Assembly (NCBI RefSeq): GCF_018861315.1 | Contig: NZ_JAHLDL010000029.1 | Span: 1 to 62,864 of the forward strand | Length of the DNA: 62,864 nt | Source of the DNA: Clostridium bowmanii | GTDB lineage: Bacteria; Bacillota; Clostridia; Clostridiales; Clostridiaceae | Direction of reading: 5' to 3' | Part shown: positions 15,253 through 25,463 of the stretch, one piece after another | Layout of the letters: each line of letters starts with the position of its first letter | How positions within the stretch are numbered: position 1 is the stretch's first letter | The notes under the pieces: model-generated | Seen by the model: the letters and a program-made list of their open reading frames with translations, nothing else | Told to the model about the DNA's origin: nothing | The model's database searches: none | Position numbers and translations under genes: made by a program

Positions 15253-17898
15253 ATGGAAAAATTAGGACTTAATGAAATTAGAGAATCCTATCTTAAATTT
15301 TTTGAAGGTAAAGAGCATCTTAGGCTAGGGAGTTTTCCTCTAGTACCTAAGAATGATGCTAGTTTATTACTAGTAAATGCTGGTATGCAACCCCTTAAAC
15401 CGTATTTTACGGGAATGCAAACACCACCGAGTGTTAGGGTGACTACTTGCCAAAAGTGTATTAGAACAGGGGATATTGAGAATGTAGGCAAGACTTCAAG
15501 ACATGGTACTTTTTTTGAAATGCTTGGAAATTTTTCTTTTGGAGATTATTTTAAAAAGGAAATTATTCCATGGGCTTGGGAGTATATGACAGAGGTTTTA
15601 ATGATACCAAAAGAAAAATTATATGTAACTGTATACCTAGAGGATAATGAAGCTTTTGATATATGGAGTAAAGATACAGACATTGATGCGACCCGTATTT
15701 TTAGATTAGGAAAAGAAGATAATTTTTGGGAAATAGGTCAAGGACCTTGTGGACCAAGTTCTGAAATACACTTTGATAGAAATGTAGAACTAGGTCAGAT
15801 AAAAACTGCTGAAGAATTTGTAAAAGCAGGAAATGAAGATAGGGTAATAGAACTTTGGAATTTAGTATTCACCCAATTTGATAAGGATGCCAGTGGCAAC
15901 TACAACAAATTAAAGAATCCTAACATAGATACAGGTATGGGTCTTGAGAGAATAGCGGCTACAATGCAAGGTACTAAAAGCATATTTGAAGTAGATACTA
16001 TAAAAAATATTTTAGAAGAAGTTTCTAGGGTTTCAAAAGTAAAATATGGAGAAAATCATAAAGATGATATATCACTTAGAATTATAACAGATCATGTTAG
16101 GAGCACAACATTTATGATAAGTGATGGAGTACTTCCATCTAATGAAGGAAGGGGCTATGTTCTTAGGCGTCTACTTAGGCGCGCAGCAAGGCATGGTAGA
16201 TTACTTGGAATTAAAAATACTTTCTTAAATAAACTTTGTAACACAGTTATTGAAAATTCATTTAAAGCTTACCCAGAATTAAAAGAAAAAGCAGCCTACA
16301 TTAAGAAGGTTATAAAGCTAGAAGAGGAAAGATTCACAGAAACTTTAGATTCTGGTATGGATATTTTAAAAGTTTATATAGAAGAGCTTGAGAACAATAA
16401 TAATAAAATTTTGAGTGGAGATAAAGCTTTTAAATTATATGATACTTTTGGTTTTCCATTTGAACTTACAGAAGAAATATTGGAAGAAAAAGGTATAGGG
16501 ATTGATTTAGAAGGTTTTAATAGTGAAATGCAGAGTCAAAGACAAAGAGCAAGAGCCGCTAGAGGACATTCAAATTACATGGGCAACGGAGAAAGTCAAT
16601 TGAATTTAATTCCTAAAAATATAGAAACAAAATTTGATGGATATGATAAAACAAAGCTTTCAGCTATAGCTAGAGTTTTAATTAGAGGGGAAGAGATTGT
16701 AACAGAGCTTTCAAAGGGTGTAAAAGGAATTATAGTAACAGAAGTTACTCCTTTTTATGCTGAAATGGGAGGCCAAATCGGAGATAGAGGAATAATATAT
16801 AATGACAATTTCAAGGCTGAAGTTGAGGATTGTCAAAAGAATGCGTCTGGTAAAGTTGCACACTTTGTTACGGTACTAGAAGGAACACTACAAAAGGATG
16901 AAACCGTAACACTTAAGGTTGACAAAATTAGACGAACTGAAATTTGTAGAAATCATACTGCAACTCATATGCTACAAGAAGCATTAAAAAGAGTATTAGG
17001 TGATCACGTTCATCAATCAGGTTCTTATGTAGATGAAGATAGAATAAGATTTGATTTTACACATTTTTCTGCATTAACTGAAGAAGAAATTGTTAAAGTT
17101 GAGAAAATTGTGAACGATAATATTATGCAAGTATATAATGTTGATACTAATGTTATGACCATAGAAAAAGCCAAGAAAAGTGGTGCTATAGCATTATTTG
17201 ATGAAAAGTATCAAGAGGATGTTAGAGTAGTTTCTGTGGGAGGATTTAGTAAAGAATTGTGTGGAGGTACTCATGTAAGAAACTCAGGGGAAATAGGAAT
17301 GTTTAAAATATTATCTGAAGCAGGAGTAGCAGCAGGAGTTAGAAGAATTGAAGCTATAACAGGTAGTAATTCTATAAAATATTTAGAAGATAAAAATATT
17401 TTATTAAGAGAAATTGCTAGTACTCTGAAATGCACAGAAAAAGACATAACCAATAGATTGCAAATTCAATTAGCAGAATTAAAAGACAAAGAGAAAGAGA
17501 TAGCATTATTAAAAGGTAAGTTAGCTACTTCTTCAGTAGATGAAATTTTAGATAATGTTAGAGATGTTAAAGGAGTTAAGGTTATTTGTGGAGTTGTAAA
17601 AGGTATAGACGGTGACGCACTAAGAGATTTAGCTGATAAACTTCGTGATAAACTTGGTGATGGTGTGGTGGTAATTGGAAGCCGCGTAGATGACAAAGTG
17701 GAATTTGTTGCAATGGCCTCTAAGTCTGCAATAGATAGTGGAGTACACTGTGGAAAAATAATTAAAGAAGTTGCTAAAATTGCTGGTGGCGGCGGTGGTG
17801 GAAGACCTGATATGGCTCAAGCGGGTGGGAAACTTCCAGAAAAATTAGATGACGCAATAGATAAAGTACCAGCTATAATAGAAACATTTGTAAAATAG
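15253..17898 (+). CDS. alaS: alanyl-tRNA synthetase
   Basis: 881 residues, full length. It has the class II catalytic domain ([54 protein letters not shown] in the form [11 protein letters not shown]), then the tRNA-binding helical region. The editing domain has the metal sites [11 protein letters not shown] near residue 573 and CGGTHV near 672. The C-terminal DHHA1-type C-Ala domain ends with [16 protein letters not shown]. Editing residues are intact, so mischarged Ser/Gly-tRNA-Ala should be cleared. It is governed by the T-box upstream. Confidence 0.97.
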   Translation: MEKLGLNEIRESYLKFFEGKEHLRLGSFPLVPKNDASLLLVNAGMQPLKPYFTGMQTPPSVRVTTCQKCIRTGDIENVGKTSRHGTFFEMLGNFSFGDYFKKEIIPWAWEYMTEVLMIPKEKLYVTVYLEDNEAFDIWSKDTDIDATRIFRLGKEDNFWEIGQGPCGPSSEIHFDRNVELGQIKTAEEFVKAGNEDRVIELWNLVFTQFDKDASGNYNKLKNPNIDTGMGLERIAATMQGTKSIFEVDTIKNILEEVSRVSKVKYGENHKDDISLRIITDHVRSTTFMISDGVLPSNEGRGYVLRRLLRRAARHGRLLGIKNTFLNKLCNTVIENSFKAYPELKEKAAYIKKVIKLEEERFTETLDSGMDILKVYIEELENNNNKILSGDKAFKLYDTFGFPFELTEEILEEKGIGIDLEGFNSEMQSQRQRARAARGHSNYMGNGESQLNLIPKNIETKFDGYDKTKLSAIARVLIRGEEIVTELSKGVKGIIVTEVTPFYAEMGGQIGDRGIIYNDNFKAEVEDCQKNASGKVAHFVTVLEGTLQKDETVTLKVDKIRRTEICRNHTATHMLQEALKRVLGDHVHQSGSYVDEDRIRFDFTHFSALTEEEIVKVEKIVNDNIMQVYNVDTNVMTIEKAKKSGAIALFDEKYQEDVRVVSVGGFSKELCGGTHVRNSGEIGMFKILSEAGVAAGVRRIEAITGSNSIKYLEDKNILLREIASTLKCTEKDITNRLQIQLAELKDKEKEIALLKGKLATSSVDEILDNVRDVKGVKVICGVVKGIDGDALRDLADKLRDKLGDGVVVIGSRVDDKVEFVAMASKSAIDSGVHCGKIIKEVAKIAGGGGGGRPDMAQAGGKLPEKLDDAIDKVPAIIETFVK

Positions 17899-18031
17899 TA
17901 TACTTTTTGCTACAGTTGTTTTATAATATAATTAGTGATAAGTAAATTAATTATCGTTAACATGTAATTATGAAACTTAGTATAACTAAAAAACTGTAAT
18001 AACTATAAAATTTTTATTTTAAATAATAAAA

Positions 18032-18061
18032 TTGTATAATTTACAATATTTAGTTTATAAT
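18032..18061 (+). promoter_or_regulatory. promoter of ireB
   Basis: TTGTAT (18032-18037), an 18-base spacer and TATAAT (18056-18061), immediately before the AAAGGAG ribosome binding site. The very short implied 5' leader makes this candidate less certain. Confidence 0.4.
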
Positions 18062-18080
18062 GAGGAAAGGAGTATATATA

Positions 18081-18335
18081 ATGGATAATGAAAATACAGT
18101 CCAATTTGATTTTGTAAAAGATAAAAAAGATTTAACAAAAACTATTTTGACTGATGTATATAATTCACTTATAAAAAAGGGATATAACCCAGTAAATCAA
18201 ATGGTAGGTTATTTAATTTCTGGGGATCCGACATATATAACGAATTACAATGGAGCAAGAGCGTTAGTAAGAAAGCTAGAGAGGGATGAAATCTTAGAAG
18301 AGGTTTTGAAATCTTATCTAGACATTAAAAAATAA
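18081..18335 (+). CDS. IreB family regulatory phosphoprotein (DUF965, YrzL)
   Basis: 84 residues, exactly the usual size. Conserved features are [20 protein letters not shown] at the start, [20 protein letters not shown] in the middle and [21 protein letters not shown] at the end. In Enterococcus IreB is a substrate of the Ser/Thr kinase IreK on N-terminal threonines; Thr residues in the [10 protein letters not shown] stretch are candidates here. AAAGGAG at 18066-18072 selects ATG 18081 over the frame-extending ATG at 18060. ireB-ruvX-DUF1292 is a conserved Firmicute trio. Confidence 0.92.
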   Translation: MDNENTVQFDFVKDKKDLTKTILTDVYNSLIKKGYNPVNQMVGYLISGDPTYITNYNGARALVRKLERDEILEEVLKSYLDIKK

Positions 18336-18362
18336 AATGCCCTAGTGGGCATTTTATTTTTT
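18334..18362 (+). terminator. terminator after ireB
   Basis: AAAATGCCC-tagt-GGGCATTTT followed by ATTTTTT. It overlaps the ireB stop codon, so it may be only partly efficient and let ruvX be read through. Confidence 0.8.
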
Positions 18363-18408
18363 AATAATGATGCTATATTAATTAGGCTGTTACAAAAGGA
18401 GTATGTGA

Positions 18409-18828
18409 ATGAGAATATTAGGACTAGATATTGGAGACAGAACAATAGGGATAGCTGTATGTGATCCTTTAGGATTAACCGCACAAGGAATAACAACAAT
18501 TAAAAGAAAAAGCATAGTTTTAGATATTGAGGAAATAGCAAAAATTTGCAAGCAGTATGATGTAGAAAGTTTTGTCTCTGGACTTCCTAAAAACATGAAT
18601 GGAACTATAGGACCACAAGGAGAAAAGGTTCAAAGGTTTTGCACGCAGCTAAGGGAAACTTTGAATTTAGAAGTGAAAATGTGGGATGAAAGGTTAACAA
18701 CAGTTGCAGCCAATAGAGTTATGTTAGAGGGCGATTTATCAAGAAACAAAAGAAAAAAAATAGTGGATAAAATTGCAGCTACATTTATTTTGCAAGGGTA
18801 CTTAGACAGTTTAGGTACACGTCTATAA
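18409..18828 (+). CDS. ruvX: pre-16S rRNA-processing nuclease / Holliday junction resolvase-like YqgF
   Basis: 139 residues with the RNase H-like YqgF fold. [16 protein letters not shown] carries the first catalytic Asp (D7), [14 protein letters not shown] the middle motif, [12 protein letters not shown] the Glu/Arg motif, and [14 protein letters not shown] the last Asp. The family matures the 5' end of 16S rRNA and was earlier proposed to resolve Holliday junctions. It lies between ireB and the DUF1292 gene, as in Bacillus. Confidence 0.94.
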   Translation: MRILGLDIGDRTIGIAVCDPLGLTAQGITTIKRKSIVLDIEEIAKICKQYDVESFVSGLPKNMNGTIGPQGEKVQRFCTQLRETLNLEVKMWDERLTTVAANRVMLEGDLSRNKRKKIVDKIAATFILQGYLDSLGTRL

Positions 18829-18899
18829 AAAAACGCATACAAAATATGTAACTGAAATTAAAATATCATTAAATGTATAATCTGAAAGGGGATAATAAG

Positions 18900-19157
18900 A
18901 TGGATAACAATGTTGAAACTATACTATTAAACGATGAAGAGGGTAAAGAAATAGAATTTGATGTACTAACTAAATTAGACATTGAAGATAAAGAATATAT
19001 TATAGTTGCACCAACTGGAGAAGAGGATATTGATGCAATTGCACTAAGAATTGATAAGGATGCAGAGGGTAATGATATTCTAGTAACAATAGAAGACGAC
19101 GAAGAATTTGAAATGATTTCAGAAGCTTATGAGACTGTTTTTTCTGAGGAAGATTAA
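18900..19157 (+). CDS. DUF1292 family protein (YrzB)
   Basis: 85 residues and very acidic. The family pattern is ILLNDEEGKEIEFDVLTKLDIEDKEYIIVAP, then DAIALRIDKD and a C-terminal EEFEMISEAYE. The function is unknown; the gene travels with ireB and ruvX. AAAGGGG at 18885-18891 fits the ATG at 18900 better than the in-frame ATG at 18873. Confidence 0.9.
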   Translation: MDNNVETILLNDEEGKEIEFDVLTKLDIEDKEYIIVAPTGEEDIDAIALRIDKDAEGNDILVTIEDDEEFEMISEAYETVFSEED

Positions 19158-19206
19158 CTCCTTTTAGTGGAAATTTAAACTAGTTAACCTGTTTTCTTAA
19201 AACTAA

Positions 19207-19220
19207 ATGATTATCAATTG
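19207..19220 (+). promoter_or_regulatory. possible Fur-box half overlapping the fur promoter
   Basis: ATGATTATCAAT resembles the Fur operator half ATGATTATCA and abuts the -35 box. It would suit autoregulation, but only part of the 7-1-7 palindrome is visible. Confidence 0.35.
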
Positions 19221-19246
19221 ACAAAATCTTAAAAAAGTATTAAAAT
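19218..19246 (+). promoter_or_regulatory. sigma-A-type promoter of the Fur-family gene
   Basis: TTGACA (19218-19223), 17 bases, TAAAAT (19241-19246). It lies about 65 bases before the start codon. Confidence 0.7.
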
Positions 19247-19311
19247 AAGAGTATATTAAATGTAATTTACAGTGGTAAGTCAAATGATAATTGTGGAAGA
19301 GGGGTACATAT

Positions 19312-19764
19312 ATGTCAAATTTATCTCCAGAGACTATTGAGAGTTTAAAAGAAACCTTAAAGCAAGAGGGATATAAGCTTACTCCGCAGAGAAGAGCTAT
19401 TTTAAATGGAATAATTAAGAGTGAAGGTAGCCACCTTACTGCGGAAGAACTATATGACTTGGTTAAATCTGACTGCCCAGAAATAGGTCTTGCCACAGTT
19501 TATAGAACAATTCAACTTTTAGAAGAAATGAATGTAATTCGAAAGCTAGATTTAGATGATGGATGTAGTAGATACGAACTAATCCATGAAGATGAAAACC
19601 ATCAACACCATCACTTAATATGCAATCGCTGTGGTAAAGTGTTGGAGGTACAGGGAGATTTGCTTGATGAATTAGAGACAATAGTTGAAAAAAAATATAA
19701 TTTTAAGGTTGAAGATCATAGTTTGAAATTCTATGGTATTTGCGACAAATGCTTAGATAAATAA
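19312..19764 (+). CDS. fur: Fur-family metalloregulator
   Basis: 150 residues. The N-terminal winged helix is marked by GYKLTPQRRAILNGI and LATVYRTIQLLEEM. The dimerisation domain has a His-rich metal site (HQHHHLICNRCGKV) and two CxxC pairs, C104/C107 and C144/C147, forming the structural zinc site. The overall pattern suits Fur itself; PerR or Zur cannot be excluded by motif alone. Ribosome binding site AGAGGGG selects ATG 19312 rather than the in-frame TTG at 19291. Probable iron-dependent repressor, likely self-controlled through the half-box at 19207. Confidence 0.88.
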   Translation: MSNLSPETIESLKETLKQEGYKLTPQRRAILNGIIKSEGSHLTAEELYDLVKSDCPEIGLATVYRTIQLLEEMNVIRKLDLDDGCSRYELIHEDENHQHHHLICNRCGKVLEVQGDLLDELETIVEKKYNFKVEDHSLKFYGICDKCLDK

Positions 19765-19808
19765 TCGAATTTTTTTAGTCATTTGGTAACAATGTATAAT
19801 ACACCTAG

Positions 19809-19837
19809 TTGACTTTTTTGCAAGATAATATTAGAAT
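19809..19837 (+). promoter_or_regulatory. promoter of typA
   Basis: TTGACT (19809-19814), a 17-base spacer and TAGAAT (19832-19837). It lies just before the leader hairpin at 19854. Confidence 0.6.
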
Positions 19838-19853
19838 AAGTATAGTAAATGCG

Positions 19854-19887
19854 AAAATTGGATACTTCAAGACGTATCCAATTTTTG
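19854..19887 (+). terminator. terminator hairpin between the typA promoter and gene
   Basis: AAAATTGGATAC pairs with GTATCCAATTTTT over ttcaagac and ends in TTTTTGTTTG. If the promoter at 19809 is used, this is an early attenuator in a leader of about 95 bases. It could also simply end the fur transcript. Confidence 0.75.
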
Positions 19888-19937
19888 TTTGTGTAAAATG
19901 TGTAAACTACTTACGAAAAAAAAATTGGAGGATTAAT

Positions 19938-21761
19938 ATGAATTTATTTACAAGAAATGATGTTAGAAATATAGCAATAATTGCGCACGTAGATCACGGC
20001 AAGACTACACTCGTGGATTGTCTACTTAAGCAAAGCCATGTTTTTAGAGAAAATGAAAAAGTACAAGAAAGAGTAATGGACTCTAATGACCTAGAAAAAG
20101 AAAGAGGAATAACAATTCTTTCTAAAAATACAGCAGTAATGCATAACGGAATTAAAATTAACATAGTTGATACTCCTGGCCACGCAGACTTTGGTGGAGA
20201 AGTTGAACGAGTACTTAAGATGGTTGATAGTGTACTTCTTGTTGTTGATGCATATGAAGGCGCAATGCCACAAACTAAATTCGTTTTAAAAAAGGCATTA
20301 GAATTAAATCTTAAACCTATCGTTGTTATAAACAAAATTGATAGAAAAGATGGTCGTCCTTCAGAAGTACTTGATGAAGTCTTTGACCTATTTGTAGAAC
20401 TTGGAGCAGATGATGAACAATTAGACTTTGCAGTGGTATATGCTTCTGCTAGAGAAGGGTATGCTAAATTAAATGTTGAAGATGTAAGTGACAACATGGA
20501 GCCATTATTTGATTCTATAATTAAAAATGTAAAAGCACCTGAAGGATATTTAGATCAGCCTCTTCAATTGCTTATTTCAACTATTGATTATAATGAGTAT
20601 GTTGGAAAAATTGGAATTGGTAAAATTGAAAGAGGATCAATCAAAAAAAATCAACAAATAGCACTTATAAGAAAAGATGGAACAATAAACAATGTTAAAG
20701 TTTCAAGCCTTTATGTTTACAATGGTCTTAAAAGAGAAGAAACTGAAGAAGCAATGCTTGGTGATATCGTAGCAGTTTCTGGTATTCCAGACATTAACAT
20801 CGGAGAGACAATAGCTGATATTAATGAGCCAGAAGCACTTCCGTTCATTGAAATTGATGAGCCTACACTAAATATGAATTTCATGGTTAATAATTCTCCT
20901 TTTGCAGGCCAAGAAGGAACTTTTGTTACATCAAGACACATAAGAGATAGACTTATGAAAGAACTTGAAACCAATGTTAGTTTGAGAGTAGTAGAAATTG
21001 AAGATGGTTTTGAAGTAAGCGGAAGAGGAGAACTTCATCTTTCAGTTCTAATTGAAACTATGAGACGTGAAGGATATGAATTCCAAGTGTCAAAAGCAAA
21101 TGTTATATATAAAGAGGAAAATGGACATAAAACAGAGCCAATAGAATACCTTACAATTGACGTTCCAGAAGAATTTATGGGTGTAGTAATGGAAAAAATG
21201 GGACCTAGAAAAGCAGAAATGGTAAATATGACTTCAGCTATAAATGGTTACACTAGATTAGAATTTAAAATACCATCAAGAGGTTTAATTGGATTTAGAA
21301 GTGAACTTATGACTGATACTAAGGGTAATGGTATAATGAATCACGTTCTAGATGGTTATGATAAATATAAAGGTGAAATTCCAGATAGAAGTAGAGGATC
21401 ATTAATTGTATTTGAAACAGGAGAATCAATTACTTACGGATTATTTAATGCTCAAGATCGTGGTACTCTTTTCATAGTGCCAGGAGTACCTGTATATGCA
21501 GGAATGATTGCAGGAGAATGTGCAAGAGCAGGAGATATGGAAATAAATATTTGTAGAAAGAAACAATTAACAAATACTAGGTCTTCAGGAGCAGATGAAT
21601 CACCTAAACTAGTTCCAGTAAAACAAATGACACTAGAACAATGTTTAGAATTTATAGCTATAGATGAACTAGTTGAAATAACTCCACTAAATATTAGAAT
21701 GAGAAAAAGAATATTAGATTCAGGGGAAAGAAAAAGAGCAACTACTAGAAAAAGTAAGTAG
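19938..21761 (+). CDS. typA: translational GTPase TypA/BipA
   Basis: 607 residues, the usual length. The P-loop AHVDHGKT is at residues 16-23, the switch motif RGITILSK near 58, DTPGHADFGGEVER near 75 and NKIDRKDGRP near 129. EF-G-like domains follow, then the TypA-specific C-terminal domain (RSRGSLIVFETGESITYGLFNAQDRG region). It binds ribosomes and helps growth under stress and low temperature. GGAGG at 19927-19931 fixes ATG 19938; the longer open frame upstream runs through the leader hairpin. Confidence 0.96.
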   Translation: MNLFTRNDVRNIAIIAHVDHGKTTLVDCLLKQSHVFRENEKVQERVMDSNDLEKERGITILSKNTAVMHNGIKINIVDTPGHADFGGEVERVLKMVDSVLLVVDAYEGAMPQTKFVLKKALELNLKPIVVINKIDRKDGRPSEVLDEVFDLFVELGADDEQLDFAVVYASAREGYAKLNVEDVSDNMEPLFDSIIKNVKAPEGYLDQPLQLLISTIDYNEYVGKIGIGKIERGSIKKNQQIALIRKDGTINNVKVSSLYVYNGLKREETEEAMLGDIVAVSGIPDINIGETIADINEPEALPFIEIDEPTLNMNFMVNNSPFAGQEGTFVTSRHIRDRLMKELETNVSLRVVEIEDGFEVSGRGELHLSVLIETMRREGYEFQVSKANVIYKEENGHKTEPIEYLTIDVPEEFMGVVMEKMGPRKAEMVNMTSAINGYTRLEFKIPSRGLIGFRSELMTDTKGNGIMNHVLDGYDKYKGEIPDRSRGSLIVFETGESITYGLFNAQDRGTLFIVPGVPVYAGMIAGECARAGDMEINICRKKQLTNTRSSGADESPKLVPVKQMTLEQCLEFIAIDELVEITPLNIRMRKRILDSGERKRATTRKSK

Positions 21762-21782
21762 TTTTAATTATGGGGTGGTTTA

Positions 21783-22781
21783 ATGAAAAAGATAGGGCTA
21801 TTAATTGGAATTTTAATAGTTTGCGTGTTAGCTGGGATTTTCCAGTATAATAAAATAATACAGCATCCTATTAAAGCCGGAAAAGATATCCATGTTATTG
21901 TTAAAAATGGAGACACTTTATATAGTATACTAGATAATTTAAACCAAAATGGGGCTATGAAAAATTCAAGTATTATAAAGCTTTATATTAAAAAAAATGG
22001 TATCAAGTCCAATATACATATGGGAAAGTTTTTTGTACCGAAGGATGCTACAGTTACAGAGTTTGTAACTATTTTATCAACTGTAGGACATGAGGAAGAT
22101 ATTATAAAAGTAACTGTACCAGAAGGATTTGATGTAAATGATATTGCAAAGCTTCTACAAGAAAAAGGCATAATAGAAAGTGAAAAGTTTAAAGAAAGTT
22201 GTAAAGATTACAAGCTACCAATTTATATACAAAACAAAGAAACTCGAAAATTTAACTTGGAAGGGTTTCTCTTTCCTGCTACATACCAACTTAAAGCTGG
22301 TATGAGTGGAAATGAAATAATTAAATCCATGGTGGATGAGTTTTACACAACTATAAATGAGATAAACAAAGAAAAGCCTATAGATATGAAGAAATTGGAC
22401 AATATAATAATAATGGCATCAATTGTTGAAAAAGAAGCTAGTGATAGAGACGAAAGAGACAAAGTAGCATCAGTTTTTTATAATAGATTAGGAAAAAACA
22501 TGCAGTTGCAATCTTGTGCAACTGTTATATATTCACTTGGTGAACATAGAGAAAAACTATATAATAAAGATTTAAAAGTTAAATCACCTTATAATACCTA
22601 TATGGTGGATGGTTTGCCTGTAGGACCAATATGTAGCCCAGGAAAAGAATCTATTAAAGCAGCTTTATCTCCTGCTAAAACAAATTATCTATACTTTGTT
22701 TCCAATAATGATGGAAAACATTTTTTTACAGATAACTATGATAAATTCTTAAAAGTTAAAGCTGTAACACAAGGATTTTAG
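21783..22781 (+). CDS. mltG: endolytic murein transglycosylase MltG
   Basis: 332 residues. One N-terminal membrane helix at about 4-22 anchors it outside the membrane. A LysM-like stretch follows (VKNGDTLYSILDNL, VPEGFDVNDIAKLLQEKGI) and then the YceG catalytic domain with IIMASIVEKEASDRDERDKVA, whose Glu is the expected catalytic residue, FYNRLGKNMQLQSCATVIYSLG and YNTYMVDGLPVGPICSPG. It cuts nascent glycan strands and is thought to set their length. It is preceded by typA 21 bases away and followed by repeat copy C. Confidence 0.94.
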   Translation: MKKIGLLIGILIVCVLAGIFQYNKIIQHPIKAGKDIHVIVKNGDTLYSILDNLNQNGAMKNSSIIKLYIKKNGIKSNIHMGKFFVPKDATVTEFVTILSTVGHEEDIIKVTVPEGFDVNDIAKLLQEKGIIESEKFKESCKDYKLPIYIQNKETRKFNLEGFLFPATYQLKAGMSGNEIIKSMVDEFYTTINEINKEKPIDMKKLDNIIIMASIVEKEASDRDERDKVASVFYNRLGKNMQLQSCATVIYSLGEHREKLYNKDLKVKSPYNTYMVDGLPVGPICSPGKESIKAALSPAKTNYLYFVSNNDGKHFFTDNYDKFLKVKAVTQGF

Positions 22782-22790
22782 TTAACTGTG

Positions 22791-22848
22791 TTAGGCACAT
22801 GAAAATATACTAACAGCTTTGACTTGTTATTTATTTTCATGTGCCTAA
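22791..22848. repeat. dispersed palindromic element, copy C
   Basis: GGCACATGAAAATA (22794-22807) pairs perfectly with TATTTTCATGTGCC (22832-22845). TTA and TAA flanks extend the palindrome. The loop side carries GACTTGTTATTT, shared with copy B. It lies between mltG and the methyltransferase gene. Confidence 0.75.
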
Positions 22849-22870
22849 ATTTATTTTTGGAGGAAATTAA

Positions 22871-23539
22871 ATGAGTGGGATAACATATGATTATATGGAA
22901 CAATATTTAAGAAAATTGATTCCTAGTAATACTAGCATTTTAGAAGAATTAGAAAATTTTGCTCTAGAGAATAGAGTGCCTATAGTTCAAAAGGAAACTG
23001 CAAAATTTTTAGAATTAATGGTAACTATGAATAGACCGAGTAGAATACTAGAACTTGGAACTGCCATAGGATATTCTGCTATTTTAATGAATCAAGCTAT
23101 GGGTGGGAACTGTCAAATTACCACTATAGAAAGAGACGAAAAAATGATAGATCTTGCAACAGCTAATATAGAAAAATATGGATTACAAAATAAAATCACT
23201 ATTCTACAAGGAGATTGCCTAGAAGTTTTAGAGAATCTTCGCGGTGAATATGATATGATTTTTATAGATGCAGGTAAAGGGCACTATAATCATTTTCTTC
23301 CACACTGTTTAAGACTTTTAAAAAAACAAGGAGTTCTTATTGCTGATAATGTCCTATTTAGAGGAATGGTTGCATCAAAAGAACTTGCAACACGTAGAAA
23401 AGTAACTATAATAAAACGCATGAAAAGTTATTTAGAATTAGTATCTAGTAATGACGAGCTTATAACTTCTGTAATACCAATGGGAGATGGTATTTCAGTT
23501 ACAGTAAGAAAATGTGCAGAGAGTAGCAAGGAGGAATGA
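22871..23539 (+). CDS. O-methyltransferase (YrrM family)
   Basis: 222 residues. It has a SAM-binding LELGTAIGYSAILM near residue 60, the acidic motif TIERDEKMIDLA, FIDAGKGHY near residue 130 and ADNVLFRGMV near 157, all as in caffeoyl-CoA-type class I methyltransferases. The YrrM group neighbours U32 peptidase genes in Firmicutes and has been linked to methoxy-type wobble-uridine modification of tRNA (TrmR-like). The following U32 gene fits that role. Ribosome binding site GGAGG precedes the ATG. Confidence 0.9.
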   Translation: MSGITYDYMEQYLRKLIPSNTSILEELENFALENRVPIVQKETAKFLELMVTMNRPSRILELGTAIGYSAILMNQAMGGNCQITTIERDEKMIDLATANIEKYGLQNKITILQGDCLEVLENLRGEYDMIFIDAGKGHYNHFLPHCLRLLKKQGVLIADNVLFRGMVASKELATRRKVTIIKRMKSYLELVSSNDELITSVIPMGDGISVTVRKCAESSKEE

Positions 23540-23544
23540 AACTA

Positions 23545-24768
23545 ATGAAACCAGAAATATTAGCACCTGCAGGTAATTTAGAGAAATTAAAAGCAGCTAT
23601 AAATTTTGGAGCAGATGCAGTTTATTTAGGTGGAAGCAAATTAAATTTAAGAGCTTTTGCAGACAATTTTAGTACTGAAGAATTAAAAGAAGGTATAGAA
23701 TTTGCACATTCAAAAGCGAAAAAGGTGTATGTTACATTAAATGTTTTTCCTCACAATGAGGATTTAGATGGCCTTGAAGATTATCTAAAAGAGGTATATG
23801 AAATAGGTGCAGATGCCATTATTGTATCTGATCCAGGAATTATTATGGTAGCTAGAGAAGTTGTACCAAATTTAGAAATTCACTTAAGCACTCAGGCTAA
23901 CAATGTAAACTATAAATCGGCTATTTTTTGGCATAAGCAAGGAGTAAAAAGAATTGTTCTTGCAAGAGAATTATCCTTAAAAGAAATAAAAGAAATTAGA
24001 GCAAAATTACCTGATACTTGTGAACTAGAAGCTTTTGTTCATGGGTCTATGTGTATGTCCTACTCAGGAAGATGCCTTATGTCAAATTACATGACGGGTA
24101 GAGATGCTAATAGGGGACAGTGTGCTCAGCCGTGTAGATATAAATATTTCTTAATGGAAGAAAAAAGAGATGGGGAGTACTTTCCTATAATTGAAGATGA
24201 TAAAGGTACTTACATAATGAATTCAAAGGATTTAAACATGATAGAACATATACCGGAACTTATGGAATCAGGGATAATGTCTTTTAAAATAGAAGGAAGA
24301 ATGAAAAGCTCATATTATGTTGCCTCTGTATGTAAATCTTATAGAGAAGCTGTGGATAGCTATTTAGAGGATCCGGAAAACTATAAATTTCAGCCAAAAT
24401 GGATGGATAATCTCCTAAAACCTAGCCATAGACAATATTATACTGGATTTTACTTTGGAGATCCTAACAAACAAATATATGAATCCTCTTCATATATTAG
24501 AGATTATGATATCGTTGGAATTGTAAGGGAATATAATGAAGAAAATAATATTGCAACAATAGAACAAAGAAATAAGGTATATCAGGGTGATACTGTTGAG
24601 GTACTAAGGCCTGTGGGAGATAATGTATTAATTGTTCTCAAAGATATGAGAGATTCTAGGGGGGAAATCATAGAATCCGCTCCAAGAGCTCAGATGTTAT
24701 TTACCGTAAATGTTATGGAAAAACTTCATGAGAATGATATACTTATAAAATCCAAGGAGGAAAAATAA
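23545..24768 (+). CDS. U32-family peptidase-like protein, tRNA hydroxylation protein TrhP-like
   Basis: 407 residues. [18 protein letters not shown] at the start, ADAVYLGG, and the U32 signature [18 protein letters not shown] with further Cys in [11 protein letters not shown], which can hold an Fe-S cluster. The C-terminal beta domain ([20 protein letters not shown]) is of the YegQ/TrhP type. TrhP proteins are required for 5-hydroxyuridine at tRNA position 34, the substrate of the neighbouring methyltransferase. GGAGG at 23530-23534 favours ATG 23545; an earlier ATG at 23536 is too close to the ribosome binding site. Confidence 0.88.
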   Translation: MKPEILAPAGNLEKLKAAINFGADAVYLGGSKLNLRAFADNFSTEELKEGIEFAHSKAKKVYVTLNVFPHNEDLDGLEDYLKEVYEIGADAIIVSDPGIIMVAREVVPNLEIHLSTQANNVNYKSAIFWHKQGVKRIVLARELSLKEIKEIRAKLPDTCELEAFVHGSMCMSYSGRCLMSNYMTGRDANRGQCAQPCRYKYFLMEEKRDGEYFPIIEDDKGTYIMNSKDLNMIEHIPELMESGIMSFKIEGRMKSSYYVASVCKSYREAVDSYLEDPENYKFQPKWMDNLLKPSHRQYYTGFYFGDPNKQIYESSSYIRDYDIVGIVREYNEENNIATIEQRNKVYQGDTVEVLRPVGDNVLIVLKDMRDSRGEIIESAPRAQMLFTVNVMEKLHENDILIKSKEEK

Positions 24769-25403
24769 TGCATCGTCCGATTTCAATAGGGATAACTGGA
24801 GGAACGGGTTCAGGTAAAAGCACCATAGCTAGAGAAATCTATAAACAGTTTGATGACTCATGTATTGCAATGCTTGAACAGGACTCTTATTATAAGGATC
24901 AAAGTGACCTTTCTTTTGAAGAAAGGATAAAAACTAACTATGATCATCCAGATGCTTTTGACACTTCACTTTTAGTTGAGCATCTAAATCTCCTTTTAGA
25001 AGGACAATCTATTAAGAAGCCTATATATAATTTTGAGGTACATAATAGGATGAAAGAAACAGTTTCTGTGGAGCCAAAAGAAATTATTATAGTTGAAGGA
25101 ATTCTTGTACTTCAGGAAAAGGTTCTTCGAGATATGTTAGATATTAAGATATATGTAGATACGGATGCAGATGTGAGATTTATAAGAAGGCTTGTTAGAG
25201 ATATTAATGAAAGAGGTAGAACAACAGATTCTGTTATAAAACAATATTTAAATGTTGTTAAGCCAATGCATGAACAATTTACTGAGCCTACCAAAAGATA
25301 CGCAGACATTATTATACCAGAAGGTGGACATAATAAAGTAGCTATAGATATAATTACTTCAAATATAAGGCAAACGCTTCAGAAGCACCAAGGCCAAAAA
25401 TAA
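24768..25403 (+). CDS. udk: uridine kinase
   Basis: 211 residues. Walker A is in [12 protein letters not shown] (residues 8-19). [16 protein letters not shown] and NYDHPDAFD follow at about 40-70, with IIVEGILVL near 107 and the lid and [12 protein letters not shown] near 145. It phosphorylates uridine and cytidine in pyrimidine salvage. It overlaps the stop of the U32 gene by one base (TAATG), so yrrM, trhP and udk form one operon, as in Bacillus. Confidence 0.96.
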   Translation: MHRPISIGITGGTGSGKSTIAREIYKQFDDSCIAMLEQDSYYKDQSDLSFEERIKTNYDHPDAFDTSLLVEHLNLLLEGQSIKKPIYNFEVHNRMKETVSVEPKEIIIVEGILVLQEKVLRDMLDIKIYVDTDADVRFIRRLVRDINERGRTTDSVIKQYLNVVKPMHEQFTEPTKRYADIIIPEGGHNKVAIDIITSNIRQTLQKHQGQK

Positions 25404-25418
25404 CAATTATAAAGTATA

Positions 25419-25463
25419 AAACATCTCATTCCAGGCTAGAATTAGTCTAAGTGAGGTGTTTTT
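25419..25463 (+). terminator. terminator after udk
   Basis: ACATCTCATT pairs with AAGTGAGGTGT over about 18 bases and runs into TTTTT. The right arm also contains the GTGAGGTG ribosome binding site of the next gene, so the fold could hide it. Confidence 0.65.

Noticed and set aside
19809-19937. N-terminal extension of TypA by 43 residues
   Set aside because: The extension crosses a promoter and a terminator hairpin, while GGAGG sits just before ATG 19938, where family homology begins.
19994-20497. 167-codon minus-strand frame inside typA
   Set aside because: Ser/Thr-rich shadow of the typA reading frame without a ribosome binding site.
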